Positions 37,805 through 47,441 of a stretch of DNA of 64,000 bases are shown one piece after another. The DNA is taken from contig NZ_JACHKA010000001.1 in assembly GCF_014203955.1 (NCBI RefSeq), forward strand, positions 2,325,001 through 2,389,000. Direction: 5' to 3'. Every line of letters starts with the position of its first letter. The stretch's first letter is position 1. This stretch comes from Sphingobium lignivorans (GTDB taxonomy: Bacteria; Pseudomonadota; Alphaproteobacteria; Sphingomonadales; Sphingomonadaceae). A model generated the notes under the pieces. That model ran no database searches, was not told the origin of the DNA, and saw only the letters and a list, made by a program, of their open reading frames with translations. The position numbers and the translations under genes were made by a program.

Positions 37805-38729
37805 ACTTTCCTGGCGCGAGCGCCTCTTTGGCGGCTTCAAGCGCACATCCGACCGGCTTGGCGAAAGCGTCTCCGGCATCTTCGGCAAGGCCGCGCTCGA
37901 CGAGCAGACGCTCGATGAGCTGGAGGAAGCGCTCTACACGACCGATCTGGGCCCGGCCATGGCGGCGCGCATTCGCGACCGGCTCGCCGAAGGCCGCTTC
38001 AACCGGGAACTCACCGAGGAATATCTGCGCGAGATCCTCGCCGAGGAAATCGAGAAGGTGCTGGTCCCCGTCGCCAAGCCGATCGAGATCGAGGCGTTCC
38101 CGCGCCCGCAGGTGATCCTGGTCATCGGCGTCAACGGCTCGGGCAAGACCACGACCATCGCCAAGCTCGCCCATCTGTTCCAGGAACAGGATTATGGCGT
38201 CATGCTGGCAGCGGGCGACACGTTCCGCGCGGCGGCCATCGGCCAGCTCAAGGTCTGGGCGGACCGGCTCGGCGTGCCGATCGTCACCGGGCCGGAAGGC
38301 GGGGATGCGGCCGGCGTCGTGTTCGACGCGGTGAAGCAGGCCACGGCGCAGGGCATCGACGTGCTCATCGTCGACACGGCCGGGCGTCTCCAGAACAAGA
38401 CCGAGCTGATGGACGAACTCGCCAAGATCAGGCGCGTGCTCGGCCGCCTGAACCCGGCCGCGCCGCATGACGTGGTGCTGGTGCTGGACGCGACGACCGG
38501 GCAGAACGCCCTCTCGCAGATCGAGATCTTCCGGGACGTGGCGCATGTCACCGGCCTCGTCATGACCAAGCTGGACGGCACGGCGCGCGGCGGCGTGCTC
38601 GTGGCGGCGGCGGAGAAATTCGGCCTGCCTATCCATGCCATTGGCGTGGGCGAGAAGATCGACGATCTGCGGCCCTTCGAACCGGCCGAACTGGCGCGGG
38701 CCATTGCGGGAGCAGCTTATGCACGGTGA
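37797..38729 (+). CDS. ftsY: Signal recognition particle receptor FtsY
   Basis: SRP receptor GTPase that delivers ribosomes to the translocon. 310 aa, the short alphaproteobacterial form with almost no acidic A domain. N domain in the first 90 residues. G domain has VNGSGKTTTIAKLA (P-loop), DTFRAAAIGQL, DTAGRLQNK and TKLDGTARGG. ATG 37797 overlaps the end of mtaB by eight bases. Confidence 0.96.
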   Translation: MAELSWRERLFGGFKRTSDRLGESVSGIFGKAALDEQTLDELEEALYTTDLGPAMAARIRDRLAEGRFNRELTEEYLREILAEEIEKVLVPVAKPIEIEAFPRPQVILVIGVNGSGKTTTIAKLAHLFQEQDYGVMLAAGDTFRAAAIGQLKVWADRLGVPIVTGPEGGDAAGVVFDAVKQATAQGIDVLIVDTAGRLQNKTELMDELAKIRRVLGRLNPAAPHDVVLVLDATTGQNALSQIEIFRDVAHVTGLVMTKLDGTARGGVLVAAAEKFGLPIHAIGVGEKIDDLRPFEPAELARAIAGAAYAR

Positions 38730-39354
38730 CGGACGCGAGCCGCACGGCGTGGACGTGACGATCGACTCAGCGCCGGTCGCACCGGGCCCGAAAGGCGAAG
38801 GCTGGCTGCCGATGGCGCTCGACTTCGGTCCGCTGCTCGTCTTCTTCCTCGCCACCAAGTTCATCGGCATGTTCGCCGGCACCGCCGCCTTCATGGTGGC
38901 GATCCTCATCGCGGTGGTGGTGAGCAAGTGGCGGCTCGGCCGTGTCTCGCCGATGCTCTGGCTCTCGGCGATCCTGGTGACCTTCTTCGGCGCGCTGACG
39001 CTCTATTTCCACGACCCCGCCTTCATCCAGGCCAAGCCGACCATCATCTACGCCTTCTTCGCGCTGATGCTGCTGGGTGGATGGATGCGCGGGCGGCCGC
39101 TGCTGCGCTATCTGCTCCAGTCCGCCTATAACGGCCTGACCGAGACCGGCTGGCTCAAGCTCTCGCGCAACTGGGGGCTCTTCTTCGCCGTGCTGGCCGT
39201 CGCCAACGAAGTGATGCGCGCGACACTGAGCTTCGACAGCTGGCTCGCGGTCAAGGTGTGGGGCGTCACCATCATCTCGATGGTCTTCGCCATGGCCAAC
39301 CTGCCGATGCTGATGAAGCACGGCCTCGACCTTGGCGATGGCAAGTCCTCCTGA
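38719..39354 (+). CDS. yciB: Septation protein A / inner-membrane spanning protein YciB
   Basis: 211 aa with five to six helices. Family segments DFGPLLVFFLATKF, KPTIIYAFFALMLLGG, GLTETGWLKLSRNWGLFF and NEVMRATLSFDSWLAVKV are intact. Homologues are needed for envelope integrity and normal septation. ATG 38719 overlaps ftsY by 11 bases. The first 30 residues are a hydrophilic extension. Confidence 0.92.
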   Translation: MHGDGREPHGVDVTIDSAPVAPGPKGEGWLPMALDFGPLLVFFLATKFIGMFAGTAAFMVAILIAVVVSKWRLGRVSPMLWLSAILVTFFGALTLYFHDPAFIQAKPTIIYAFFALMLLGGWMRGRPLLRYLLQSAYNGLTETGWLKLSRNWGLFFAVLAVANEVMRATLSFDSWLAVKVWGVTIISMVFAMANLPMLMKHGLDLGDGKSS

Positions 39355-39400
39355 GCCCCGCCGGGCCATACCGGAGCCGGAGCGAAGAGATCGTTCGCGT

Positions 39401-39760
39401 TCAGTCCGGCGTGTCGGGTGCGGCGGCGCGGTGCCAGTCATAAGCGCGCGTGACGCGGGTCGCGATCATCCGGTACGAGTCATACCAGCGCGCCCGGCCG
39501 ACATCGCGGGTGGCGGCATGCTCGGCATGCGCTCGCCAGGCGCGCGCGCTCGCCTCGTCCGCCCAGTAGCTGACGGTGATGCCAAGGCCATCGGCGCCGC
39601 GCGCGCTGTCCATGCCGAGATAGCCCGGCTGGCGCGCAGCCAGCGCCGCCATGGCCGCCCCGGCGCGCTCATAGCCGGCCTCGTCCGCCTCCGTGCGCTG
39701 CGAGACGAAAATCACCGCGACCGCGTCCTTCGGGGGCAAATCGCCCGGTGCCATGCTCAT
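39401..39760 (-). CDS. Antibiotic biosynthesis monooxygenase (ABM)-like domain protein
   Basis: 119-aa dimeric alpha-beta barrel type protein. AVIFVSQRTEADEAGYERAGAAM opens it, GYLGMDSARG and a TVSYWADEASARAWR segment follow, as in the YczJ/ABM family. Final helices contain WYDSYRMIATRV. ATG 39760 follows AGGAG at good spacing. Many such proteins have no known substrate. Divergent from the methyltransferase gene across 77 bases. Confidence 0.85.
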   Translation of the reverse strand: MSMAPGDLPPKDAVAVIFVSQRTEADEAGYERAGAAMAALAARQPGYLGMDSARGADGLGITVSYWADEASARAWRAHAEHAATRDVGRARWYDSYRMIATRVTRAYDWHRAAAPDTPD

Positions 39761-39837
39761 GTTAATCTCCTGCGCGCAACGTCTTTGCCAGTCGTGCGTT
39801 CTTTTGTCACCCGTCGCACATGGGAGACCCTGACTAG

Positions 39838-40461
39838 ATGACCGCAGCAGAGCGCATCGCTTCGCCCGGCCTGTTTTTCGCCAAACAGTTCCTGCGCCAT
39901 CCCCGGATGATCGGCTCGGCCATTCCGACCTCCTCGATCGCGATCCGGGCCCTGCTCGATCCCGTCGACTGGGCATCGGCGCGCGTCGTGGTCGAATATG
40001 GCCCCGGCACCGGCGTGTTCACGCGGGCGCTGCTGGCCCGGCTCTCCCCTCATGCGCGCCTGATCGCCATCGATACAAACCCGGTGTTCGTCAATTATCT
40101 GCGCGACTCCCTGAAGGACGAGCGGCTGACCTGCGTGGAAGGATCGGCGGCCGACGTGGGCAATATCCTCATGGACCTGGGTCTTGAAGCGGCGGATTAT
40201 ATCGTCTCCGGCCTCCCCTTCTCGACCCTGCCGGACGGTGTGGGTGACGAGATCATGGACGCGACGCAGCGCGCCATCGCGCCGGGCGGCGCGTTCCTCG
40301 TCTACCAATATTCCAATTTCGTGCTGCCTTATCTGAAGGCGCGCTTCTCGCGTGTCGACGTCGATCGCGTCTGGCGATGCATCCCGCCCGCGCAGCTCTT
40401 CTGGGCTCGGAAGGAGGCGGCAGCCGTCAGCGTTTGCGGCGAGAGTTTAGCCGCCGAGTGA
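39838..40461 (+). CDS. Class I SAM-dependent methyltransferase, phospholipid-methyltransferase-like
   Basis: 207 aa. SAM motif I is VVVEYGPGTGVFTRALL. It is preceded by GSAIPTSSIAIRALLD, a combination I associate with PmtA-type phosphatidylethanolamine N-methyltransferases and their relatives. Motif II/III residues are IAIDTNPVFV and DYIVSGLPFSTLP. It could act on phospholipid or another small lipid; rRNA adenine methylation (KsgA-like) is less likely because the NLPY-type motif is SGLPF here. Its last 35 bases overlap the 3' end of the oppositely transcribed PLD gene. Confidence 0.8.
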   Translation: MTAAERIASPGLFFAKQFLRHPRMIGSAIPTSSIAIRALLDPVDWASARVVVEYGPGTGVFTRALLARLSPHARLIAIDTNPVFVNYLRDSLKDERLTCVEGSAADVGNILMDLGLEAADYIVSGLPFSTLPDGVGDEIMDATQRAIAPGGAFLVYQYSNFVLPYLKARFSRVDVDRVWRCIPPAQLFWARKEAAAVSVCGESLAAE

Positions 40462-41608
40462 CGGTGTAATCCAGCACGCCGACCAGCAGATATTGCAAGG
40501 ACCAGATGAAACGCTGCAGCGGCCCCGCCATGTAGCGGTGGACCCGCGCGTCGATCTCGTCGCTATCCGCCGCGAGCCGGTCCACCAGCGCGCGCGCTTC
40601 GGCGGCGAAGGCGGCATCCTCAATGCGCAGCATCAGCTCGAGATTGATGAACAGGCTGCGCATGTCGAAATTGGCCGAGCCGACATAAACGATATCGTCG
40701 ATGACGATCAGCTTCATGTGGAGCTTCTGCGGCCGATATTCGAAGATGCGCACGCCGCCGCGCAGCAGCCGCTTGTAGAGATGCCGCGCGGCGCCGATGG
40801 TCGCGCTGTTGTCCGAGCGCATCGGTGCGATCAGCCGCGCGCAGCCGCGCCGCGCGACGCCATTGATCCGCTTGATCATGCCCCGGCTGGGCGAGAAATA
40901 GGCAGCGACGAGGTCCAGCCGCTCGCCTTTCTCCAGATCCGCCTTCACATGGCGCGTCCAGCTGTTGAGATAGCGGGTGGGACCGCCGATGAGCCAGCGC
41001 GCCTCCCCCGTTCCCGGTTTCCAGTCGCGCACCAGCTGCCGCAGCCGGCGAAAGCGCTGCGGGCTGTCGATGGTCCAGTCCGCCAGCGCATCGAACCAGT
41101 GCTGCAACGCGCCGGCGAGCGGCCCGCGCACCATCATCCCGAGATCGCACCAGGCGAGTTCCTCAGTCCATGAACCGAAATAGGATTTCTCGCAGTTGAA
41201 GCCGCCGATCAGCGCGTGCCGGCCATCGGCGATCGCCATCTTCTGGTGATTACGGATCAGATAGCGGGTGGTGCGATGCGCCCCGAAGCGGGCAAAGCGC
41301 GCGCCGGCCTCCCGGAGCGGCGCGAAGACCGAATCCGGCGTCGTCGCGGTGCCGAACGCATCGACAATGAGCGTCACCGCGACATGCCGGTTGCATGCCT
41401 CCACCAGCGCATCGATCACCTGCTGGCTGCACTCGTCCCGACCGAAGATATAATAGAAGATGTCGAGCCGCTCGCGCGCCCCCGCGATAAGCCCGAGCAG
41501 GGCCTCGAGGCGCTCGACGCCGCCCGGGATGAGGGTGAGGCTGTTTCCTTCAACCACATGACGGATCGGCTCTGCCGCGACCTCGATACTCGGATTGCCT
41601 GACTCCAT
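40427..41608 (-). CDS. Phospholipase D-family protein, cardiolipin synthase-like
   Basis: About 393 aa with two PLD half-sites: RNHQKMAIADGRHALIGGFN and HMKLIVIDDIVYVGSANFD, each giving HxK(x)4D and a downstream G-S/F-N. There are no N-terminal membrane helices as in ClsA, so it resembles ClsB/C-type enzymes that join phosphatidylglycerol or exchange head groups. I start at ATG 41608 (MESGNPS); ATG 41626 is an alternative. The C-terminus carries an amphipathic helix (FIWSLQYLLVGVLDYTV) that could bind the membrane. It converges on the methyltransferase gene with a 35-base overlap. Confidence 0.88.
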   Translation of the reverse strand: MESGNPSIEVAAEPIRHVVEGNSLTLIPGGVERLEALLGLIAGARERLDIFYYIFGRDECSQQVIDALVEACNRHVAVTLIVDAFGTATTPDSVFAPLREAGARFARFGAHRTTRYLIRNHQKMAIADGRHALIGGFNCEKSYFGSWTEELAWCDLGMMVRGPLAGALQHWFDALADWTIDSPQRFRRLRQLVRDWKPGTGEARWLIGGPTRYLNSWTRHVKADLEKGERLDLVAAYFSPSRGMIKRINGVARRGCARLIAPMRSDNSATIGAARHLYKRLLRGGVRIFEYRPQKLHMKLIVIDDIVYVGSANFDMRSLFINLELMLRIEDAAFAAEARALVDRLAADSDEIDARVHRYMAGPLQRFIWSLQYLLVGVLDYTVTRRLNSRRKR

Positions 41609-41705
41609 CCGCCCTTCATGGCCCATGCGCTGAGCCTTGCCAATCGCTCTCCCCTCGACGAGAGTGGGACGGGGAAATGGGGATCGAGGGGGCGTGACAA
41701 GAATT

Positions 41706-43208
41706 ATGGGCAGGAAAATGCGTGCGGCAGCAGCGGCACTGCTGGCGCTCGGCCTGACGGCGCCGGCCCTCCAGGCGAGCCCGTCCCCCACAGCCAATGA
41801 CGAGCAGAGCTTCGTGAGCGCACTGGGAGAGGCGGCGGGCCGCGAGGATTGCCCGGCCATCATGACGTTGCTCGACGGCCGGTTCCGGCGCGACGATCTG
41901 GCGCGCGTTCCGTTGCCGGTCCTGTCCCAATATGTCCAGCTGGGCTGGTCATGCGCGCAGACCCTGGAGAATGATGGCCATCTGGGCGATTGGGTAGCCC
42001 GCGCGGTGGCGCTGGGCGCGCGCGACCGGGACCTGCTCTACCTTCACCTCAAATATAGTTTCGAAGCCGATCATCTGGAAGAAACCCTCCGCACCCTCGC
42101 CTTGCTACGGGACAGCGACCCGGAGGGGCTCAACAGGGCGAACCTGTCATGGCTTGCACGGGTCGACGACCGCCTGAAGGAAAAATCGCTGACCAACGAG
42201 CGGCTGACCCTGCTCGCTCTTATCTCCGCCGAGAGCTTCGCCCCGCATGAGACGCTTGGCCGCGCGGATTATTTCCTCAGGCGCTTCGCCATGTTGTTGG
42301 CCGAGCAGGGCCGCAAGGCGGAAGCCGGCGCCATCGTCGCGCGCGTGCGCGTGCCGGAGGTGCTCATCGAATTCAGTTTCGACCCGGTCATGTCAGCGCT
42401 CATGCCGAAGGATTTCGACCCCCGTGCCGCAACGCAGGCCTATCTCGAACAGGCCCGGAAGGCGTTGCGCGATAACCCGGACCGGCTGGAAGCCGTCATC
42501 TGGGTCGCGCAGAGTCATCGTGCCCTGGGCCAGCCGCAGGAGGCGTTGGCGACCCTCATGGCCGCCCGCCAGCGCAAGGGTGGACTTGCAGCCTTTGTCG
42601 ACGCGGTCACGGAGCTGAACTGGTGGTGGAACGAACTGGCTTACGTCCATGAGGCCCTCAACCAGTATGACGAGCAGATATCGGCGATGCAGCGGGGCGC
42701 CCGGACCCAGGAAGACGGGGGTGACAATATCAGTCAGTTGCTCAATCTCGCCCATGCGCAACTTGAGGCCGGCCGGCCGGCCGACGCTCGGGAAACCCTG
42801 AAGACATTCGAAAACGATGGGTTACGGGTGAGCGACTATGGCGCACTGGTGTTCCGGTTCAATCGCGGCTGCGCTGCCCATCTGATGGGCGAGACGGCCA
42901 TCGCGGAGGAGGACCTCGCCTTCACGCTCGAAAATGTCACGGACGAGCGTTGGAGGATGGCCTATCGAAACTATCTGTGCCGGGACCGACTGGACGAGGC
43001 GGCCGCGACGCTGATCGCGCATCTCGAAGACGCGACCAGCCGCGCGGAGGTGCTGCGGAGGCTCGCCGACTATGATCCCCCGCCTGTTCCGCGCCCGGAA
43101 AGCCTCTCCGAGCGGTGGAAGCGCGCGATGAAGGCTCGCCCAGACGTGCTCGCCGCCCTGCGGCGCTACGGAGGACCGCACAGGATCCATCTGCAGGAGC
43201 CGGATTAG
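41706..43208 (+). CDS. Secreted TPR-like helical-repeat protein of unknown function
   Basis: 500 aa with an N-terminal signal peptide (AAAAALLALGLTAPALQA). The rest is almost entirely helical, with TPR-like repeats such as DNPDRLEAVIWVAQSHRALG, LAYVHEALNQYDEQI and LLNLAHAQLEAGRPADARE. Likely periplasmic scaffold; no enzyme motif seen. ATG 41706 (or 41718, which has AGGA five bases before it). Divergent from the PLD gene, upstream of rpoZ. Confidence 0.75.
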   Translation: MGRKMRAAAAALLALGLTAPALQASPSPTANDEQSFVSALGEAAGREDCPAIMTLLDGRFRRDDLARVPLPVLSQYVQLGWSCAQTLENDGHLGDWVARAVALGARDRDLLYLHLKYSFEADHLEETLRTLALLRDSDPEGLNRANLSWLARVDDRLKEKSLTNERLTLLALISAESFAPHETLGRADYFLRRFAMLLAEQGRKAEAGAIVARVRVPEVLIEFSFDPVMSALMPKDFDPRAATQAYLEQARKALRDNPDRLEAVIWVAQSHRALGQPQEALATLMAARQRKGGLAAFVDAVTELNWWWNELAYVHEALNQYDEQISAMQRGARTQEDGGDNISQLLNLAHAQLEAGRPADARETLKTFENDGLRVSDYGALVFRFNRGCAAHLMGETAIAEEDLAFTLENVTDERWRMAYRNYLCRDRLDEAAATLIAHLEDATSRAEVLRRLADYDPPPVPRPESLSERWKRAMKARPDVLAALRRYGGPHRIHLQEPD

Positions 43209-43247
43209 GCCGCCCTCCCCCGGGGAGTGGGCCCGGCTTTTCTTGAC

Positions 43248-43276
43248 TCCGGCCCAGTGGACTGTTAGCGGATCGC
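43248..43276 (+). promoter_or_regulatory. Possible rpoZ promoter
   Basis: TTGACT (about 43241-43246) followed some 17 bases later by a weak GTTAGC-like -10 in the 104-base gap before rpoZ. The -35 is good and the -10 weak. Confidence 0.3.
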
Positions 43277-43312
43277 GCTTCCCAATCATGTCCGCTGTTT
43301 CAGGAGCCAAGC

Positions 43313-43657
43313 ATGGCGCGCGTTACTGTCGAAGATTGCATCGACAAGGTTCCCAACCGTTTCGACCTCGTTCTTCTCGCTGCGCAGCGCGCGCGGGCGA
43401 TCTCGGGCGGCGCGGAACTGACTCTCGACCGGGACCGGGACAAGAACCCCGTGGTTGCCCTGCGCGAGATCGCCGAGGAGACCGTCCTGCCCGACGATCT
43501 CAAGCATGATCTCATCGGATCGATGCAGAAGATGCAGATCGACGATGACGATACGCCCGACGAGATCGGCTCGATCGCCCGCTCAGCCGAGGCACTGCGC
43601 CTCACCGCCGCCACCCCGCCCCGCGCGCACAATCTGGGTGCCGACTACGAAGGCTGA
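43313..43657 (+). CDS. rpoZ: DNA-directed RNA polymerase subunit omega
   Basis: 114 aa. [30 protein letters not shown] is the invariant omega N-terminus, followed by [16 protein letters not shown]. The C-terminal tail is variable, as usual. Omega binds the beta-prime C-terminus and helps assembly. ATG 43313 follows AGGAG. It overlaps the convergent DUF3800 gene by 13 bases. Confidence 0.96.
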   Translation: MARVTVEDCIDKVPNRFDLVLLAAQRARAISGGAELTLDRDRDKNPVVALREIAEETVLPDDLKHDLIGSMQKMQIDDDDTPDEIGSIARSAEALRLTAATPPRAHNLGADYEG

Positions 43658-44316
43658 GAAGCCGGGTTTCGCGGTTTCGGACGTCCGGCATTGCCCTGCA
43701 ATGCCGGATGTTTTTGTTTGGGCGGCGGCACGGTGCGCAGGCGGCCGCTGCGCAGCATGCCGGTCTCCAGAAACGGCGCGACGATCTCGTGGATACGTCC
43801 TGCCCGGTTCGATCCGATCGCGAGATTGAAGAAGCTGTTCGCCACGACATCAGCGATCTGCACGCCCGGGGAATGGTGGCTGTGGACGAGGCGGGCCGAG
43901 CCGCAGCTTTCGAGCAGCCGGGCGACGTCCCGGCGCATCTCCTCCAGCATCAGGTCGTGATAGCGACCGGTATCGATCACGAAGCTGACGCAATCGCCCC
44001 CTTCGGCCAGCCATTCCCCGACAAGCTGGTTGAGCAGGGCGACATAGACATCGAAATCATCCGGCCGGCCGCCGGGCTGCGCGCGATCATCCTCCAGCAT
44101 GCAGATGCGGGCGCGGCCGCCGAAGCGGTCCAGCAGCTCGAAGAAGAAAGCGCGCTCGATGATGCTGATGCGGCTGCCCTTCAGCTCGCCATGCAGGCCT
44201 GTGACGGCCTTGAAGCGCTTGAGGAGCGCATCCGCCGCATCCGCCTCGATATCCACGGCGGCAATGACCATCGCGCCGGCGGGCAGGCTGCCGCTTTCAT
44301 CCATGTAGATCGGCAT
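43645..44316 (-). CDS. DUF3800 family protein
   Basis: 223 aa starting [14 protein letters not shown]; the acidic YMDESG start, the later [11 protein letters not shown] and [20 protein letters not shown] match the DUF3800 family, proposed to have an RNase H-like nuclease fold with catalytic acidic residues (D6, E7 and the C-terminal Asp). Such genes are accessory and often near defence or mobile genes, though here they are in housekeeping DNA. The last 25 or so residues, [20 protein letters not shown], are encoded by the antisense of the rpoZ terminator and look like a read-through tail. The gene has no obvious partner. The gap 44317-44490 holds only the ftsH terminator. Confidence 0.85.
   Translation of the reverse strand: MPIYMDESGSLPAGAMVIAAVDIEADAADALLKRFKAVTGLHGELKGSRISIIERAFFFELLDRFGGRARICMLEDDRAQPGGRPDDFDVYVALLNQLVGEWLAEGGDCVSFVIDTGRYHDLMLEEMRRDVARLLESCGSARLVHSHHSPGVQIADVVANSFFNLAIGSNRAGRIHEIVAPFLETGMLRSGRLRTVPPPKQKHPALQGNAGRPKPRNPASQPS
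43684..43719 (+). terminator. Strong intrinsic terminator after rpoZ
   Basis: Perfect 11-bp stem TCCGGCATTGC / GCAATGCCGGA with a 3-base loop, then TGTTTTTGTTT. It lies inside the 3' coding end of the oppositely oriented DUF3800 gene. Confidence 0.92.
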
Positions 44317-44427
44317 TGCTTCTCCCTCCCCTGACCGCGGCGGCCTGTTCCGCGCTTGCGCTGCCTACCCGGCCGCGGGTCCGGCGGCGTCATCGGTCCC
44401 GCGTGGATGGCCAGTCGCGCAGACATG

Positions 44428-44466
44428 AAAAGGCCGGACGATCCGCTTGCGCATGACCGCCCGGCC
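44428..44466 (-). terminator. Intrinsic terminator downstream of ftsH
   Basis: On the minus strand GGCCGGGCGGTC pairs with GATCGTCCGGCC (12 bp with two wobbles) and is followed by TTTT. It lies 24 bases past the ftsH stop. Confidence 0.8.
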
Positions 44467-44490
44467 CTGTTCCTGTTCGTCGTCCGGACC

Positions 44491-46440
44491 TCAGACGCCC
44501 TGTGGCGCCGGATCGGCGACGGGCCCCTTGCGGCGGCCGGTCTTGGGGATCGAGGTGCCGGTGGTCGGCACCGACTGCGGCCGGACCGTCTGGCCTTCGC
44601 GCACCAGCTCGCCCTTCTCGATCAGGGTCTTGATTTCCTCACCCGAGAGCGTCTCGAACTCGAGCAGGGCATTGGCGAGCAGATGCAGCTGATCGTTGTG
44701 ATCCTTGAGGAGCTGGTGCGCGCGGTCATAGCCCGCGTCCACGATCCGGCGGATTTCCTTGTCGATCTTTTGCGCCGTCTCGTCCGACATGTGGACGCGC
44801 TGGCTCTGCGAATAGCCCAGGAACGTCTCGCCCTGCGGCTCCTCATATTGCAGCGGACCCATCTCGTCGGACATGCCCCACTGCGTCACCATGTCACGCG
44901 CGAGTCGCGTGGCATACTGGATGTCGCTGGACGCGCCGGACGACACCTTGTCGTAGCCGAAGATGATTTCCTCGGCGACGCGCCCGCCCATGGAGACGGC
45001 GAGGTTCGCATACATCTTGTCGCGGTGGTAGCTGTAATTGTCCCGCTCCGGCAGGCGCATGACCATGCCCAGCGCGCGGCCGCGCGGAATGATCGTCGCC
45101 TTGTGGATCGGGTCCGAAGCCGGCTCGTGCAGCGCGACGATGGCATGGCCTGCCTCATGATAGGCGGTCATCTTCTTCTCGTCCTCGGTCATGACCATGG
45201 AGCGCCGCTCGGCCCCCATCATGACCTTGTCCTTGGCCGATTCGAACTCCGCATTGGCCACGAGCCGCTTGCCGCGCCGCGCCGCCATCAGTGCCGCCTC
45301 GTTGACGAGATTGGCGAGATCAGCGCCGGAGAAGCCCGGCGTGCCGCGCGCGATGGCCCGCGCGTCCACGTCCGGCGCCAGCGGCACCTTCTTCATGTGG
45401 ACCTGCAGAATCTTCACGCGGCCCTCGATGTCCGGGCGCGGCACGACCACCTGCCGGTCGAAGCGGCCGGGGCGCAGCAGCGCGGGATCGAGCACGTCCG
45501 GCCGGTTGGTCGCGGCGATGATGATGATGCCTTCGTTCGATTCGAAGCCGTCCATCTCGACGAGGAGCTGGTTCAGCGTCTGCTCGCGCTCGTCATTGCC
45601 GTTGCCCAGGCCAGCGCCGCGATGGCGGCCGACCGCATCGATCTCGTCGATGAAGACGATGCACGGCGCGTTCTTCTTCGCCTGCTCGAACATGTCGCGC
45701 ACCCGGCTGGCGCCGACGCCCACGAACATCTCGACGAAATCCGAACCCGAAATGGTGAAGAACGGCACGCCCGCCTCGCCCGCGATGGCGCGGGCCAGCA
45801 GCGTCTTGCCGGTGCCGGGCGAGCCGACCAGCAGCGCGCCCTTGGGGATCTTGCCGCCCAGCCGCGCGAACTTGCTCGGGTCCTTCAGGAACTCGACGAT
45901 CTCCTGCAATTCCTCGCGGGCCTCGTCGATGCCGGCGACGTCGTCGAAGGTGACGCGGCCATGCTTCTCGGTCAGCAGCTTTGCCTTGGACTTGCCGAAG
46001 CCCATGGCGCCACCCGCGCCGCCGCCTTTCTGCATCTGGCGCAGCACGAAGAAGGCAATGCCCAGGATGAGGACGAACGGCAGCGACTGGTAAAGCAGGA
46101 TCATCCAGAAATTGGGCTGTTCCTCGGGCTGGCCGCTGAACTTGACGCCATTCTGGTCGAGCAGCGTGGTGAGCTGCGGATCAGGCACGGTGTAGGTCGT
46201 GAAGCGCTGGTCGTTCTTGAGAACACCGGTGATCCGGTCCGGCGCGATGGCGACTTCCTTGACGGCGCCCGCTTCCACGCGCGAGCGGAAATCGGAATAG
46301 GCGATGGCGGTGCCCTTGCCTGCGCTCATGCCCTTGCTGTCGAACACGGTGACGAACATCAGCAGTGCCAGGAACACGCCGGCCAGAATGAGCGCGCTCT
46401 TGATCCAGGGATTGCCTTGCGGCTCTTTGTTGTCGTTCAT
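44491..46440 (-). CDS. ftsH: ATP-dependent zinc metalloprotease FtsH
   Basis: Membrane-anchored AAA+ protease for quality control. 649 aa. Two N-terminal helices ([19 protein letters not shown] and [18 protein letters not shown]) flank a periplasmic domain. AAA core has [18 protein letters not shown] (Walker A), IVFIDEIDA (Walker B) and the second region of homology RPGRFDRQ. Protease zinc site is [12 protein letters not shown] 46440 (MNDNKEPQ); an in-frame ATG at 46473 would add 11 residues. It follows tilS by 53 bases. Confidence 0.97.
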   Translation of the reverse strand: MNDNKEPQGNPWIKSALILAGVFLALLMFVTVFDSKGMSAGKGTAIAYSDFRSRVEAGAVKEVAIAPDRITGVLKNDQRFTTYTVPDPQLTTLLDQNGVKFSGQPEEQPNFWMILLYQSLPFVLILGIAFFVLRQMQKGGGAGGAMGFGKSKAKLLTEKHGRVTFDDVAGIDEAREELQEIVEFLKDPSKFARLGGKIPKGALLVGSPGTGKTLLARAIAGEAGVPFFTISGSDFVEMFVGVGASRVRDMFEQAKKNAPCIVFIDEIDAVGRHRGAGLGNGNDEREQTLNQLLVEMDGFESNEGIIIIAATNRPDVLDPALLRPGRFDRQVVVPRPDIEGRVKILQVHMKKVPLAPDVDARAIARGTPGFSGADLANLVNEAALMAARRGKRLVANAEFESAKDKVMMGAERRSMVMTEDEKKMTAYHEAGHAIVALHEPASDPIHKATIIPRGRALGMVMRLPERDNYSYHRDKMYANLAVSMGGRVAEEIIFGYDKVSSGASSDIQYATRLARDMVTQWGMSDEMGPLQYEEPQGETFLGYSQSQRVHMSDETAQKIDKEIRRIVDAGYDRAHQLLKDHNDQLHLLANALLEFETLSGEEIKTLIEKGELVREGQTVRPQSVPTTGTSIPKTGRRKGPVADPAPQGV

Positions 46441-46493
46441 CTCATCTCGCTTTCGCGCTTCAAAATAGGACATCCCGCCCGGAACACAATGGC

Positions 46494-47441
46494 TCAGCGC
46501 GAGTTTCGCGCCGCCGCCCGCCGCACGGTCCACTGCGCGCCGCCGGAGACGACGCAGTCCGCCAGAGCGACCGTCCTACCATCCAAAAGCTGAAGAAGCG
46601 CTTGATCCAGCGACGGGCCGCGCGGTTTTTCGGCCTTGGGGTGGCAATGGGCGATCATCCGGAGCAGCAAACGGCGCAGAATCTCGGGCGGCAGGTCCGT
46701 GCGGCGGAGCGTCGCGCTCCCGGCCTCGAACGCGATCGATTGCGCCGCGAGCGTGTCCGTCATCCATCCCAGCGCCGAATCGGCCTGCGCCAGCGCTTCC
46801 ACCGAGCGGGCAAGGCCACCGGGATCGATCAGCGTGCTACCCTCCAGCGCGGCGCGCATGCGGACGCGATCGAAGCGCGGGTCCTCGTTGCTGGGATCGT
46901 CGATGAAGGGAATGCCGGCTCGCTCGCAGAAGTCGCGCAAGGCCGCCCGCCGCGCGCCCAGCAGCGGCCGCAGCAACGTGCCGCGCCGCGCGCGCACGGA
47001 CGCGAGGCCGCCCACGCCCGCACCCCGGCCGAGACGCAGCAGGATCGTCTCGATCTGATCGTCGGCCTGATGCGCCGTCATCAACCAGGCGAGCCCCCGC
47101 GCCGCGCGCCATTCCTCCAGCAAGGCATAGCGCGCGGCCCGCGCGGCGGCCTGGAGATTGCCTTCCAGCGGCGGCGGCGGGCCGAGAATGACATGGGGAA
47201 TGCCCTGCTGCGCGCACCAGCGGGCCACCATGGCCGCCTCGTCCCGGGCAGCCGCGCGCAAGCCATGATCCACGGTCGCGCCTTCCACCCGGCCGGGCCA
47301 GGCGTGATGCGCGAGGGCAAGCAGCGCCATGCTGTCCGCCCCGCCAGAGACCGCGATGCCGATGCGCTCCTCCGCCGCAAGCGACCGGCCGAGCAGGCGG
47401 TGAGTTTCCGCCTTCAGCCGGTCCGCAAGCGCGTCAGGCAC
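46494..47441 (-). CDS. tilS: tRNA(Ile)-lysidine synthetase
   Basis: Modifies C34 of tRNA-Ile(CAU) to lysidine so that it reads AUA. 315 aa. The PP-loop ATPase signature is [18 protein letters not shown]; further blocks are [26 protein letters not shown] and [11 protein letters not shown]. The C-terminal tRNA domain is short, as in many alphaproteobacteria. ATG 47441 overlaps cpoB by eight bases. Confidence 0.95.
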   Translation of the reverse strand: MPDALADRLKAETHRLLGRSLAAEERIGIAVSGGADSMALLALAHHAWPGRVEGATVDHGLRAAARDEAAMVARWCAQQGIPHVILGPPPPLEGNLQAAARAARYALLEEWRAARGLAWLMTAHQADDQIETILLRLGRGAGVGGLASVRARRGTLLRPLLGARRAALRDFCERAGIPFIDDPSNEDPRFDRVRMRAALEGSTLIDPGGLARSVEALAQADSALGWMTDTLAAQSIAFEAGSATLRRTDLPPEILRRLLLRMIAHCHPKAEKPRGPSLDQALLQLLDGRTVALADCVVSGGAQWTVRRAAARNSR

